NCBI GenBank assembly: GCA_013397795.1 | Contig: VZTJ01000801.1 | Location: forward strand, 124,001 to 188,000 | Reading direction: 5' to 3' | Length of the DNA stretch: 64,000 nt | Source: Orthonyx spaldingii | Taxonomy: Eukaryota; Chordata; Aves; Passeriformes; Orthonychidae | Shown: piece by piece, positions 50,601 through 64,000 of the stretch | Layout of the letters: each line of letters starts with the position of its first letter | Numbering within the stretch: position 1 is the first letter of the stretch | Made by a program: the position numbers and the translations under genes | Notes under the pieces: model-generated | Told to the model about the DNA's origin: nothing | Database searches by the model: none | Seen by the model: only the letters and a program-made list of their open reading frames with translations

Positions 50601-52173
50601 CACCAATTCATATCAACAATGATATATCACTTTCATAGATTTGAAACCTATGAAGGTGAAAGTGGTGACAAACTGTTATTCCTGTTTTCTCTACAGGAAA
50701 ACTGGTTTAGGAAACTCAATTTTCATGTTAACACTAAGATAATAATCAAACATTGGTCTTTTAATGCCTTATCCTGTATTTAATCCATTAAGACATTATT
50801 GCTCAAGTTGGGAAGGACTGAAGATGACAAAGAAAAATAGGACACGTCCCAACATAAAACCTGCACATTTCTACAATGTATGTTTTTCAAAGTCAAAGGC
50901 AGCCTTTAAGGATCCTACCACAATATTTAATGTCCTGAGGAAAAGGTCCAAAGCAAAATATTGAAAAATCCAGCACAGGTCACACTACTTTTCAGCAAGC
51001 TTTCTGTGCAAAGCAACTGGATTATTTGATTGTCTTCCAGGATCCTGAGACTTGAATAATACTTGATTTGCTCTTTGAAGAAATAAAGTATGTACTCCCT
51101 CCATAGTTAATGCCGTAACTACATTTCCTTTTAAAAATATTATGGGTTTCTGTGTCCCTTTCTACTTATGTATCATAAATGCCAGATGTTCTGGGTGCAC
51201 AAAGTGGCACTGATGTGGGGATGAAAGTAACATTGTTTCAATGACTTTTGTTGTTCATTCCTATACTGATAGTAATGCTGGGGATTTGGTAAGTGCATTA
51301 AATTAGAATTGCTTGGCAGTGGAATACTGTAGTATAAAAGTTTCCATTAAAGGAATTTCAATAAATTGGTTGATATAATTTTGTACTTAACCATGAGTCT
51401 GGGTTTTATTGTGATAGGTCACAAGAAAAGCAGCAATCAATATTCTGGTGTTTTACTGCTCACAGGCCCGTAAATGCACCAAGCCTTCAAATATCAAATT
51501 TTTATTTGTAAGGAAGTCTGCTTTCAGCTCCTACTCTCACTTTCTTGCTTCATCATTTGGGTTAAGACAGCAGAAGAAGATTCTTTTGAGCTGACTGTCT
51601 TTAATAGTGGAAGAAACTCCTGCAGGAAATGAGGTGTGCTGCTTGGTGCCTAATACCATAAATGTGTTAAAGAGACTTATGCTAAAGGATCTTTTGTCCT
51701 TACTTCAGTTTTTACTCATGAGACTATTGTATTACCCACCATCATGTTGTGAAATACCTTTGTTTCTGTGTCTTCTCATTTCACTTCCAGACTGTTGAAA
51801 TTCCTGTAGTAATTTGTATTAGAAGTCAGCTCCTTTGATGGTAAGGATCACATCTACATCTTTTTCCCATGTGTGTATGCAGTCCTTAGCATAACGGAGT
51901 CTTAAAAATAAACAGATGTACACAAATATTACAGCAACAAAAGTAATAACAGCCCATTGGGTTTCCACCAACCTACATTCCCAGTATGATATTTGAATCT
52001 GTAGAAGATGAACTTTTATTGCTCCTGTTTCTGCTGATGTCCTTAGAAGAGCAATAAGTGCTTTGGTTTATGCAACAGTTGAGGAGAGCATACTTTTATT
52101 TTCTTTTTACTTTTGTACTGCTGATAAACTACAGAATTTTCAGAAGTTAACTCTATATTATAGTGGATGAATT
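47671..52173. other. Unique AT-rich non-coding DNA
   Basis: No gene or known repeat was recognised. Short T runs occur at about 49551 and 49608. Confidence 0.5.
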
Positions 52174-52718
52174 GTGGAATCATTAAGATTGTAAACAATC
52201 TCCAAGATCATTGAGTTTAACCTTTGACTAAATACCACCATGTCAACTAAACCATAGCACTAAGTGCTACATCCAGTTGTTTCTTGAATACCTCCAGGGC
52301 TGGTGACTCCACCACCCCCTGGGCAGCCCATTCCAATGCCTGACCACACTTTCAGTGAAGAAATTCTTCCTGGTGTCCAACCTGAACCTCCCCTGGTGCA
52401 GCTTGAGACCATTTCCTCTTGTCCTGTCACTGGCTGCCTGGGAGAAAAGGCTGACTCCCACCTGGCCACAGCCTCATTTCAGGTGGTTTTGGAGAGCGAT
52501 AAGGTCTCCCTTGAGCCTCCCTTTCTCCAGACTGAGTGATGACAACTCCCTCAAACACTTCTCATATGAGAGAAGACTCTCTAGACTCTGCACCAGCTTC
52601 ATTGTCCTTCTCCTAATGTGTTCCAGCACCTCAGGGTCTTGTAGTGATGGGCCAAAACTGGACGCAGTGCTTGAGGTATGGCCTCACCAGTGCCAAGTAT
52701 AGAGTGAGCATTGCCACA
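52174..52718 (-). mobile_element. CR1 LINE 3' fragment, antisense
   Basis: It starts at TGGAATCATTAAGATTGTAA, a CR1 terminus lacking its last repeat units. It runs backwards through the 3' UTR and the end of ORF2: GCTGGTGACTCCACCACCCC (about 52298), CAGCCCATTCCAATGCCTGAC, TTGAGACCATTTCCTCTTGTC (about 52404) and GGTATGGCCTCACCAGTGCC (about 52674). On the - strand the ORF2 end retains FRLDTRKNFFTESVVRHWNG-like text before the frame breaks. It is about 545 bp, 5'-truncated and inactive. Confidence 0.93.
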
Positions 52719-53823
52719 CCCGCACCTACTCAGTTACATCTGATTTACATCTGACCAAAAATATGGATCTTCCCATCATGGTGCATGAAAGTGGGAAAGT
52801 GTATACATAAGAATTACAGAACATTACTGTTGATTACTTCGTAAACTTCATAGTATAACTTATGCTCCCTTAGGTAGTACACAACTTAAGTTTTAAAAGA
52901 AAGTGGTAACCAACTTTCACAGAGAGTGAAACAATTCCAAAATCATTGCTTATATTTTATTAAAGAATGGTTTTTATTAACCCTAGAGAATATTTTGATA
53001 TTTATTCACAGAGTTGTATTTTCAGTTAATATTTAGCTAGTAGTCAGTAATGTAGCAATAAAATGAATTAGGTTTTCAAGTAAAAGAACAGAATAGATGC
53101 TAGATTCTCCATCAAAGATACAATGCATCTTTATTTTCTGAGAAGGAAGCTTAAGGATATCAGATAGGATTATACAAAGGATAGCAATTAAGACTTACTA
53201 AATCTGTCCTCTAGACCCATTAAAGATTCCCAGCAAAATACAAGCTATTTGTTTTAAGTGAAAGAAAGCAATTACTGCTCCTTCATGTGGGCAGTTTCAA
53301 GGCTGAAACTTAAGTCTTTATTGCATTCCAAGTAAAACAAGATGAAATTAGTGGAAATATACTGTTTGACATTTTGGTGTCCTGTGGAAAACTATGATCT
53401 CCAAGCTCAGACATGCTGTCACTCCTGTCATGGGATGGATACTGAAACAATGGATTCCAGCTCTGACCTGGAATCTCTGAGAGCAGATGCACTTCTGCAG
53501 TGCTGTGTTATCATGCTTGGTATAACTTTGAAGATTTTTAAAAGGTCATTTATAGTACATTAATATTCTGAAAGGTTTTTTTGGTTATATTATCAAAAAC
53601 CTGAAAAAAACTTGCAGGCTTGAAATATCTATTCACATACATGTGTCCAGCCTTGATTCTACTATCAAAAAGAAAAAAGCCAAGGCCATATATTAGTCCA
53701 GATGTTCTGCACTGGGAAAAATGTGCTTAACTGCACTCTGTGGGAGACATCTTTGTGCAGAGTTCACTTCTCTGTCCTCCTTTCTCCACATTAAATTCTC
53801 CTTCCATAAAAATATTGATTTGG

Positions 53824-53857
53824 AAATCTCACTTTAGTTGAAAATCTCACTTTAGTT
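53824..53857. repeat. 16-bp direct duplication
   Basis: AAATCTCACTTTAGTT occurs at 53824-53839 and again, unchanged, at 53842-53857, giving a period of 18. It is a perfect local tandem duplication, probably recent slippage. Confidence 0.9.
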
Positions 53858-56800
53858 ATAAGGGTGTTTTTGTTTTTTAAGGGATGATTTTTGTAGATAG
53901 CACACTACCAGCTAGTTCTTAAAAGGACACTTAAGGTTTTTAGTTCCTCCCCTGACTGCAATCACTATAATTTTTTAAATAACATACAGCAAATCTAGTA
54001 GCTTCATTTATTTCTGCTTCCTTCATGAGAGGTAATTTATGGGTTGTCTGTAAAATCATATGGCCAGTGGCCAGGTGTGACTACATTAAAAGGGTAAAGA
54101 GGTGGAAATGCACCAAGAAAATATTTCTACTAGAGTGGCAGATGTGATGTTTCTTGAATGATAAAAAATTACTGTAAAATATAGTATCAGTTAAAAGCCC
54201 AAAATTGATTTAAAATCAAAACCACCTTGATTTACAACTTGGGTAAACACAGGGCCTGAGAAGGTTTCTGATAAGATTGTCAAATACTGAATATTTTAAT
54301 TTTGAACTAAACATGTCAAGTACAAAAGACCTTGATAGAAAATACAGAAATGTGTTTGTCTGTGCAGGAAAACCAGTCTGTCAATTAGGTGACAAATGAA
54401 GATTGTCAGGAAACATAAACTTGACAACTACTTTCTTGACCTGTCTTGTTAATGACAGCCAAGAAACACTGTATGGGCTCAGCTGACAGAAATAAGACAA
54501 AAGTATATCCATGAGAAAGTCAAGAGATACCCTGAACCTAACATGAATCACAGCCTAATTGTGAAGATAATTATTCTCTTTGGCTGCAAGAACTTCTGTA
54601 TGTCTTATGTACAGATTACTTACATGTGTCTTGAATTATCTGATAAGAGAAACTTTGCTTGAAACAAAAAAAAAAAGTTCATTCCTTTTTGCCCCCAAAA
54701 GCAACTATTTTATGCTAATACATAGTGTCTACTGATTTTCTGCTTTAAATCCACTTCCTACACAGTGAGTATTCTTAGGATAACACTGTTTTTAGATGTG
54801 TTTGTAGTTTGTGAAGAGGAACTTTCTGTATGTCTCTTGGAGTACTTCTGGAAATTATTCAAAGTAAGCCTACCTTTAGCTTTGCCAAAATTCTCTTGTT
54901 GATTTAATTATTCTGCTGTGCAAATTCCTGGTTAAGAATATCTTGTGAAAGGAAAAAAGAATTTGAATATACATCGGAAATAAATATATGAAATTGGAAT
55001 ATATATGTATAGCAATACATTTTTTCCTGTCTCCTGAGAAAATGATGGGTTAAGCTTAGTGGGGATGTTTGCAAATGTCAGGTAGTTAGCTTTACCAGCT
55101 AACTGAAATTAAAGCTCTATAGGGTAAAATGCAAGTGATTTGACAAACTGAAGGATAGCAATTAGCTCTACTATGTATGAATATTGTTTAGTATGGAGAG
55201 TTCAAAAAAATCATTGAACATTTCATATTTGGCCTATCACATGGAAAAGATTGAACACAAGATTGAGGGCTGTCTTATGATAGGAAGTGTATGGTAAGGC
55301 ATGACATGATAGGTAGAAATGAAAAATGTATCCACGATTTTCTAAGAAGCCTTCTCCACCTAAGGAACTGTGTTACTGTATTAAAGTGCAATATTAAAGA
55401 ACCATTACGAAGCTGAAAATTTAAGTGTTAGGAAAAATATAGATCTATTAAAAAATGTGGAGCTAGAGAAAGTAACTTTAAACATATTTCTGTTGTTGTT
55501 TTAAAACTGAAACTTAGTGGAGGTAACTCCCTATGCAATATCATTTATAATATAGGCTTGATTTTGCTGGTATGGACAGTATCAGACCATGCCTGTGCAC
55601 TGCTTTCAGTCATCCAGTCTATTTCTCCTTAAAAGCCATCAAAACAGTGTAGTTAAGATCTTACCTACAAATACATGTGGTATTTTTTATGCTGATTACT
55701 TTATTCCCATAGATAAACTTCACTGGCAATCCATAAAGAAGGAACTTACAATATTAAAATGGATGATTTTTTTTTTTAAATTTTAAAAATTTCTCTTGAG
55801 TAGGGGTGTTAAAAGAGTATTTTGATAAGGGGAAATCACAGAGATGTCATTTTGCTTGCAGCTTCTGTTAGTAGTAGTGAATCTTATTTTGGTTAATTTT
55901 AATTAACAGTAATTGGGTGTCAAGTTGAAGTCAGTCCCTTCAGCTTCCAGTGCAACTGCTGAAGGAAGATAAGGGCTATCGGGTGACAGTTCATGTTGCT
56001 AAAACCATTGCTGAAAATAGTTGGACCCATTCTGCCAGAGCACTTATTTCTCTGTATTGTCAAAGATAGCTGTCTTGAGCAAGATACCCAACTCTTACAG
56101 GACAAGCTGAGTGAGGTATCATGTCAGACATGGTGAATGAGAGTAACTTAGGCTGTATTCTGAGTGCATATGAGAGGTGGCTGACACAGCTGTTGCGGCA
56201 ACAAAGCATAGAGTTTTGAGAAATGTAGAATTACTATTACTGTGCTCTTCCACATTCAGACTCCTTATAGCCAAGTAGTTGTGATCTCTAACAGAGAACC
56301 TTCAAATAAGCAGTTTGCAACTACTTTTTATGATTATGTTACACGTTGAAGGTATCAAGGGCTCTGAATTCCTGACAATTTTCCTAAACAGAAAAGCTAT
56401 GGCAGATACATAATAGGGAGACAGAAAACAACCTTTGCCATGGTGAGAGGGAGTCTGTAGTAGTCTAGAGTCTGATGATTCTATGATTTGTTTAGGAACT
56501 TCTTTGTCAGTATACAATACAACATAAGAAATGAAAAAGGCATTCAATATAAAACAAAGTGAGGAGTCTGATAGAATTGTTTTACAATAAAATATTAACA
56601 TTTCTAATCTTGGCACACTGCTGAGTCAGTGTGATACAGGTCTAGTCATTTGAATTTCTTCTTACTGTAAAGCCAAACTGGAAGCAGACACAAATATTCA
56701 TATTTCATATGTATACAAGAATTTCCTTATTCTATACATATAACAATACATAATTTACAGCAGGGTTGAAGAAAAGACATCAGTATTACATAGAATGTTT

Positions 56801-59800
56801 TAAATCTACTTATATTTCTGTTGGATTCACAACGTGAGTATTTCGACTCTTTGCTTTTCTTCCACAAAGTAAATATTCTGGTGTTATCTTAGTTCTCTGT
56901 TTCCTGACACTGGTTTTTCTTCTTCTGTTAATCTTCAGCCTAATTCAATAGAACATTACCTCGCTTGCATTATTATCAGGGACCACAAAGCATCACTGAG
57001 AACCACAGTTAAAAATGTTGATAAATGATGGGGATATTTTGCTTTAATAAAGAAATACTTATTTAAGAGCAGTAACCTTTTCATACTAGTGAATACTTTC
57101 AAAGGAATTATTTTCACTTATGCTCAAACCTGATTCTGCTGAACATATACAGCTTTGTGACTCCAAAACATTCTTCATAGCCAAAGTTTTGATTTTCAAG
57201 CCCACATATTTCACATGCTTCTTAATGACTCATTTGTTCCTACGCTGTTTTGGTAATGGACCTACCATCTGATTCAGCATGGTAGGTCTTTGCTGCCAAA
57301 TCATTCCACATGTGATTGTTGACTTGTTATTCTTCAGGTCCTCTGCTCTTTCTTGTTCTCCCACCTAGGATTTCTCCAGGCTTTTGCATCTTTCCTGCAT
57401 AATTTCCTGCTGTGAGAAAGTCTTCTAGGTTCTGGCGTGGGGATGCTTTGGTGACACACAGTTGTGAGCAATTAGAATTCTCATATGAAGGAAGCTGGCC
57501 TCTGTTAAACTCCTGGGTTATGAATACCTGCCGAATACTGGAAGCATCACTACTGAATTTGCAAGAAGTGATTAGCATGTTCGCTTCCATATAAAAAATT
57601 TTTTGAAAATAATATATGTTTAAATGAAGAGATGTCAAAATATATGTGTGAGGAGTTAATTTTTATTCTTTTGAAATGAATGTGATGGTTTATTTCATTT
57701 ATTATTTTGGATTTGTAAGTAAAATCTGACCCTGCAAGTTGCCTATGGCAGCAGATTCTTGGCCTCATGTGGAGACACATTAACATCAACAGAAGTCTAC
57801 CCACTTGATTTACTGCAAAAAGATTCATCATCATCAAATCTTCAAGACAAGATTTGTGCTTTTTGCTTTCTTTAATAAAGAACCAAGCACATAAATTGTT
57901 CAGAATAAATAATAATGTCAATAACTGCAGAAGATTTTCTTGAACAAATCCTGCCTCTCCCTTTTTAAAAATGTCACATCTGGCACAACGTTATAGGTAG
58001 TAAAGGTTTGATTGAACATGCTAATCTGAGCAGACCATGTTTGGAAGGAATAGATTGTCTTTATATATCGTTCTCCACTCTGTCTAATATTGTCTTTCAC
58101 TAGATATTAAACAAGCATTCTCTTTTTCCTCCTTATCTCTTTAATATTACACAGATTGCTGAAATAAATCCCAAATGTTCTTCTATTACATCTCATTTAC
58201 ATCCATTCTTGACAGATTGCTCGCTGTTTTCAGAACTGGTAATGTAATGAAGATTACATGAGTCATGAGAAACTTGGAGAGAAGATAAAGACAAAATTAT
58301 AAAGAAAACAAAAAAGAGAAAATGTAGGGAGGGGAAGTGGATTTTTCGTTAGAGGTATTAAGAGATATATAAAAGTTCAAAATTTATCCAAATAAGATGC
58401 AATACAGTAGGTGAAACAAAACCATCAAGAGGGTAAGTGCTTCTTGTTCATCTGTTCATCTGTACATGGAGCTGAAAGCTAAATAAATCCTCAGCAAGTA
58501 GAGATGAGTGTCTGCTCTTTGATGACAGGTGTCTGTGCTGCTCTGTTCAGAAAAGACATGGCTGCACACTCATTAGTATTTGACTGTGCTGGCATACAGC
58601 AAGCATCAGGAATACCAGCAAAATGGCTTGTGCATATGAGGGATTAATTTAAACTATTCAGGGAGTAATGAAAATCAATGCAGATTTTCAGAAAGACACT
58701 TCACCATCTTTTCCTCATACAGAATTTTTAAAATTTACTAAAATTCAGGAAGTGTACACACTGGATGTATACATTTAATTTTTTTTTAAACTGACTAAAA
58801 AGATTTCATATTTTTGTCTTAGGAGTTGCTCTGGTTTGTGGAAACTTTCTTAAAAAGCAATGACAAAATACTCTACAGCCAAAAATATCTTTTGTCTCTT
58901 ATTCCTGTGGTAAGCATCTTGCTAGTGCCATGCCAAAAGCCTCAGTGGGAGCTGCAGTTGCCTCTAGTCTCAAACTAAGGTAAGATTGGCCAGACCTGAA
59001 CAAACCAAAAGCCTTTCATCTTGTCTGTGGTGGGGACTGACTGCAGATACCTTGCAAAGAATGAACACAGAGTATATAAAAAGTGTCTTGGTGTTTTACT
59101 GAACACCAGAAATGTTTCATTGTTTTTCCACAAATTAATCCATGATTAGTTTACACCTTAGTTGTTATCATTGGGCTAGAGTCTGATTCAGATATGTTGG
59201 GAGATTTCTTGATAAGCCACAACTTGATTGTCAGGGTAGAATAAACTACAGTACTAAACAGTTTTGTATATTGGCCCTATTATCAACTGAATATCACACT
59301 AAGTACTGTGATTAACATATAGCAAGAAAACTGTTTTGATGTTCCTCAGATCCATTTTATTTCTATTTATTCGAAGGCCATTGAACTTCTCTTCAAAACT
59401 ATAATTTTGGTATTTCATAAATTTTTCTTTTTCCTGAGCTATCTAAACATTTTCATAAAAATAAATCCCAAACCATTTCTTTCTGGGGACCACTGGTAAT
59501 TTAAAGAAGTAATTTGCCTCTTTAACCTCAGTCTGTGAAATCAGATCCAACAGAGCAGTGGAATCCTTAACTAGAACTCCAGGGAGCTGGATGTTATCCA
59601 AACAAGTCGTATTCTAGACCACATCAATATTTTTTCTATTGAAAGTTTTCTGCAAATCAAGGGAATCAAGGGAATCTATCTAGGTTTTGGGGTGTCATTG
59701 TATTTTAATTATTGTGTTGTTCTTATTACATCTTAATAGTTTACTTGCTTGCCATAAATTTTTTAAAGTAGTTGTAGAATTCAGAGATATAATCAGATCT

Positions 59801-62800
59801 GATCTTTTAAAGTATAGGCTTCAAAGATCATCTACTACAGTGAATCATCTTTATTAATGGCTGCATCTCTTGTCTGCCTTCTTTGCAAATCAGATGAATC
59901 CTACTGAGAGTGCCAAATGTGAATGTTAAATTGCATTCTTTCTTCTCCATATGTGCCCAGCACTGATGCTGCTGCATGCAATCCTTGATCAGTAGGAATG
60001 ACTATTTGTAGATAAGCCATGCTGCTGAAGTGTGAAAAATATCTAGTGTAATTTTGCTAGGATTATTCTCAGAATGATATCACTTCTGACATTGACCATG
60101 AAAATCCTAATGGTTGAGTTTATACTGTTGACTTGTTTGCAGTCATTATAATTAAAAAAAAAATCAAGTTGAACCAACCAAAAGTTACAAAATCAGACTC
60201 TTCTACTTTTTGCAGTGTCATGACATAGGAGAGAGAAAGTAGATATTCAATTATGTTCTGAAGTTGCTAGAGTTACTTTTGTTTAACAGTATTTCATTAA
60301 TAAGGCACCAAAGAGTTCACCAATACAAATGATAGAACAGTCTCCCGTTTTATTTTTAGTGTTAAAATATTGTAGTCATAAAACCTGTCATAATTAATTC
60401 CAAAGCTGAGTCACAGATAGCAAAGACAAAACGGGCTTTAGAATACTGGAATCTTCTGATCTCTTGGTGACTATTGTGGGGACTGCATCTGTGAGGATAG
60501 TTCCACATTTTTTTTCCTCAAAAATGACAGGTTTTCCTTTTATAAATCTTTCGCTGATCTGTTGTTTTATTTCTAAATACCATGTCCACAATGTTACCAT
60601 TCATTAAAATGAATTTGGTCCCAAGAAAACAAAGTTAACTTGAACCAAATGGTATCAATATTTGATCTAGAACTGGAACTGTCCCTGTAATTTTTGATGA
60701 CATCTGACTGGAACTAAACAGGAATATTTTCAGTCACAGACGAAGTTAGAACTAAAGAGATATTGTTCTAGTTTAACTTCTTGTTCAGTATTTTTCTGAC
60801 AACTAGCGCTCAAGTTTATTTACGTGAACACAGTTTGTACAAGATAAGTAAATGACAAAGCTACAGCTAAGGCTGGAAAACAAGTTACTAGGAAGTCACG
60901 TGTTGCGAGTTCCAGTGGTGTGTTGTGGATTCATAATGCATCAGCAATGTCACAGTATTTACAGGTTTTTGCAGCAGGGAAATACTGAGGTAGTTGGATA
61001 TCAAGCAGGTAAGTTGCTTCATGCTCATTGTAGTGCTGGATCATGGACCTAGCACAGCTACTTTGTGGGATGGCATCCTCAGGAGACACCGCTCTGAGCA
61101 CTGCTGTGGAACAGCTGACAGCACTAGATCACAGTATAGCTCACCTGAAAGCTATGTCATTCAATTTCCTGCTTCCTCAACCACCATTCCCTCAGCTTCT
61201 TGATAGTAATGTGGAGAAGCTAGGGAAATGCCACTCTGGAATGAAAACCATTAAGGGATTTTGCTTTCTAAAGTTTAATTTTGTTTTCTTCTCCTATGAT
61301 AAATTCAACATCTAATGTAGTGTCATTGACTGTTGGATGCTGTGTTACGGAAAAGGATCCAGCCCCTTAAACTCCAGTGCAGTAAACTGAGATAGGATGT
61401 TTCTTAGAAAGGGGGTCTGTCATCTTTAAAGAGAGATGTTTATTTCCTATATTGCTAAGTAACCTTAAATCATTACATTTTCTTAGTACTACCTTGAGTG
61501 GAGGATAAAGAAAACTGTTTTCTTAGCAAAGTTCTGTATGAGACAAGGGCATGCTGATAAAATCCATGGTTGGGTGGAAAGGATAATGCTGACTGTGATA
61601 GGAGTTTTTTAATTTTAAAAGCAGCTCTATGGATGATGTCAGTAACTACTTTCCTGTGACTTATAGTAAAAGCAGAAACATCAATCACTTGACAGAATGA
61701 CTCCCTCTACTTTCATTTTCCTATTTATTCAACAGCATTTTGCAGTTACAATACATCAACAAATCAAAACAGCCTTTGTGGTTGCCACTGCAATTTGGGG
61801 AGGGTCTACAGAAATCCACATTTTCTTACGGTGTTCTAATTTATACTGTCTGCACTGAAGAATTTATTTCAAAGAAATTTATGATCAGAATAATTCTGAG
61901 TACTAGAGGTTACTATGAGTATGTGTAAATTAACATGAACAAAAAAGATGTTTCATCAGTCCTGGCTTCATCTAAGATAAAATTCCTGGAAATAAGAAAG
62001 ATAAGTAGAAGAATTTCAAGCAGCATTTCATGTTAGTGTAGTAACAGATAATTTGAAGGTGGTTTCATGTTTCATAATATCTTTTAAAACAACTGCTTTT
62101 TCAAGTAAATTTTTTCTTGCCCATATTTCTCTGCTTGACTTAAATTAAATTTTTGTTATTGAAATGTGAACAGTGATGCACTCCAGTTCAAAGTGAAACT
62201 TATTTTTAACAACATATTACTTTAACTACACATTTTTAACAACAGAATACAAATAAATCCATCATTTTAGAGATTTGTCACTGCAGGATGTTGATAAATC
62301 TCGAACCATATTAGGAACAAAACCTTAGAATGAAAATTAACACTTGGTGGGAAGATTTGAACCAGGCTTTTATGATTGTTGCTGCTCAGTAAATTCTAAC
62401 AAGCATAAGCCAAAGCCATCATCCATTTTAAAACAGAGCACAACCTGAAGCTCCTGGGAAAAGGTGAGAGTACCTGATCTGACATATGCTGGTCAGAATT
62501 GCAAGCATCAAAAAGTATATAGCATAGACAGGAAGCTGTTGATAGCTTTGAGGAAACCCATCATATAATCTTTGTGACAGAAGATGAATGGACTGTTCAC
62601 CTCTGGGAAAATTGGATGTTCATTATTTTAATGTGTAAACTGGTACATGGATATTGTAGCAAGCACTAACACTAGCGCTTGAAAATGTAATAAAAAGGCA
62701 AATAGGGATTGTGGAAAATGAGTTAACCTTAAAAAAAGATAAAACTAAGTAGGCACTTAGGTCATGAAAGTGAATTCAGAAAAAGAAGTCATGAGCTGAG

Positions 62801-63950
62801 GAAAAGCCAGACAGTGCTTTTCAAGAGACACTTATCCTAGCAATGAGGCAGAATTTAAGACCCTGTTCGTCCCACCATCTATGCATTTAAGCAATCCTCA
62901 CTTACTCTAAAGGAGAAATTAAAAGAGTCATGACTACAAGAGTTATATTGCAACATTCTTGGGTTTGGTCACTTTAGAAAAAGAGAAATAAAAAAGACAA
63001 GAGAAACCACTTACATTTTAGTCAAGGCAATGTACATGAATATATGAAAATATATTTATTAACCTCAATGGGGGAAATATTATAAGATGTTGACACCGAA
63101 TAATTTTTAAGATCGATTAATGAGCAATGTCTGATAGAGAACCCTAGACAAATTTACACATTTATAAACAGTTATACTTCAAGAGTTTTCCTTAAACTGC
63201 CATCTGAACTGTGCTCACTTTGTGTTTTAGAAAAATCTAAGTAATTTTAGGGATAAAAGTACAACTGGTTTACATAAATTAGCTTTTATTCCAGAGAAAA
63301 GTAGATAAGCATGACTGGAAAACCACGAGAAGTAGACTGAATCATAATTGTTTGGATAAACTACTATAGGTAGTAGCCATATAAGTAAAACAGTATATCT
63401 GGAACAGAAGACAAGTTAAGATTCAAGTGCATTTCTCCCACATGCATTGCAGTGACTTAATAGGCAAGAAAGGAAAAAAAAAATTATCAGTTGGAAAATT
63501 CAAAAGATTATACTTGTACTTAATCTAAGTAATGAACTATGGTTAGAGCACATGCCTACAATGATGTCCAATTTGTGTAAGGGCTAAAGTAAGTAACTGA
63601 AAATAAGGACTGAGAAACTGAGGTTGGTACTTTTGGGTACCCTATTCCTGAGGCAGGAAAATAGTATACACAAAAATTAGGTTCTCCACAGATGCTTTAA
63701 AGGCAGATATTCGATTTTTCTTTTTCAAATAGCACAAACAAATGTATTGTGCTTGATAACATAAGCTAAGTATTGGTGTGGTCCCACAGAGAAGGAAACT
63801 TCAGAAGCAATGTGTGGGTATAAAAAGATGATTGAAATATACTGAAATGCACCACACAGTAATTAACAGCTGCCAAAAGGAAGCTGAAGTATCCCTTTTC
63901 CCATGCATGCAAATTTTATTTTTCTGTATAACTTATGATTTGTTATACAT

Positions 63951-63970
63951 ATTTCCAGATATTTCCAGAT
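63951..63970. repeat. 10-bp tandem duplication
   Basis: ATTTCCAGAT is repeated twice without a gap. Confidence 0.9.
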
Positions 63971-64000
63971 ATAAATTTCAGTGCACTTTGCTGATTGCAG

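Larger units (their letters stand above)
52719..64000. other. Long unique AT-rich stretch without recognised repeats
   Basis: About 11.3 kb in which I find no gene, RNA gene, CR1, SINE or LTR. Small duplications at 53824-53857 and 63951-63970 and short A and T runs (54667, 55768) are the only repeats. A moderately GC-richer segment near 60850-61250 has overlapping short frames and no recognisable family. Confidence 0.5.

Noticed and set aside
52355..52702. A 115-codon + strand frame
   Set aside because: It is the complement of an antisense CR1 3' fragment, and similar shadow frames occur opposite the other CR1 copies.
56460..56500. GATGATTCTATGATTTG resembling a CR1 end
   Set aside because: Only about a dozen bases match and the upstream sequence does not resemble a CR1 3' UTR.
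57550..57921. A 123-codon antisense frame, long for this window
   Set aside because: Low-complexity hydrophobic and basic text with no motif. A frame of this length can arise by chance in 64 kb.
1..64000. CRISPR arrays, operons, phage or plasmid features
   Set aside because: No regularly spaced repeats, no clustered long frames and no bacterial signals. The repeat content is avian.

Overview
The window reads as non-coding nuclear DNA from a bird, most probably a passerine. The base composition is AT-rich. Open frames are short and unrelated to one another, and there are no operons, ribosome-binding sites or dense coding. The interspersed repeats are avian: CR1 LINEs truncated at the 5' end with the typical 3' terminus (ATTCTATGATT-like), ERVL-type LTRs, and a tRNA-Ile-derived SINE carrying a CR1 tail. 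From memory, that SINE type is known from zebra finch, and it is the main reason for preferring a passerine. One N at 36831 points to a draft or consensus assembly.

No cellular protein-coding gene, RNA gene or exon can be supported. The longest frames either fall inside CR1 reverse-transcriptase remnants (18.0-18.3 kb on +, 36.8-37.3 kb on -) or look like chance frames. The window is therefore intergenic or lies inside a large intron; the sequence alone cannot say which.

Layout: a decayed CR1 tail (about 125-390); unique DNA; an ERVL-type LTR on + (about 7.76-8.35 kb); unique DNA; CR1 on - (11.71-12.32 kb); the tRNA-Ile/CR1 SINE (14.26-14.40 kb); a solo LTR on - with a perfect GTTAC target duplication (15793-16461); a CR1 with broken reverse transcriptase on + (17.77-18.94 kb); a second ERVL-type LTR on + (19951 to about 20725); then two copies of one LTR family in opposite orientation (21850-22387 on +, 23452-23993 on -), with a CR1 tail between them. 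A longer relative of that family lies on - at 31456-32437 with a perfect GACAT duplication. Further on are an LTR fragment on - (34.20-34.66 kb), a CR1 with RT fragment on - (36.21-37.31 kb), a CR1 tail on - (47.50-47.67 kb) and a CR1 fragment on - (52.17-52.72 kb). The stretches 37.3-47.5 kb and 52.7-64 kb are nearly free of repeats I recognise.

Nothing here looks like a new biological system. The most informative structures are the inverted LTR pair at 21.85-23.99 kb with its unevenly distributed divergence and boundary palindrome, the two solo LTRs with intact 5-bp target duplications, and the SINE as a lineage marker. No retroviral internal region (gag, pol or env) was recognised, so all the LTRs look solitary.
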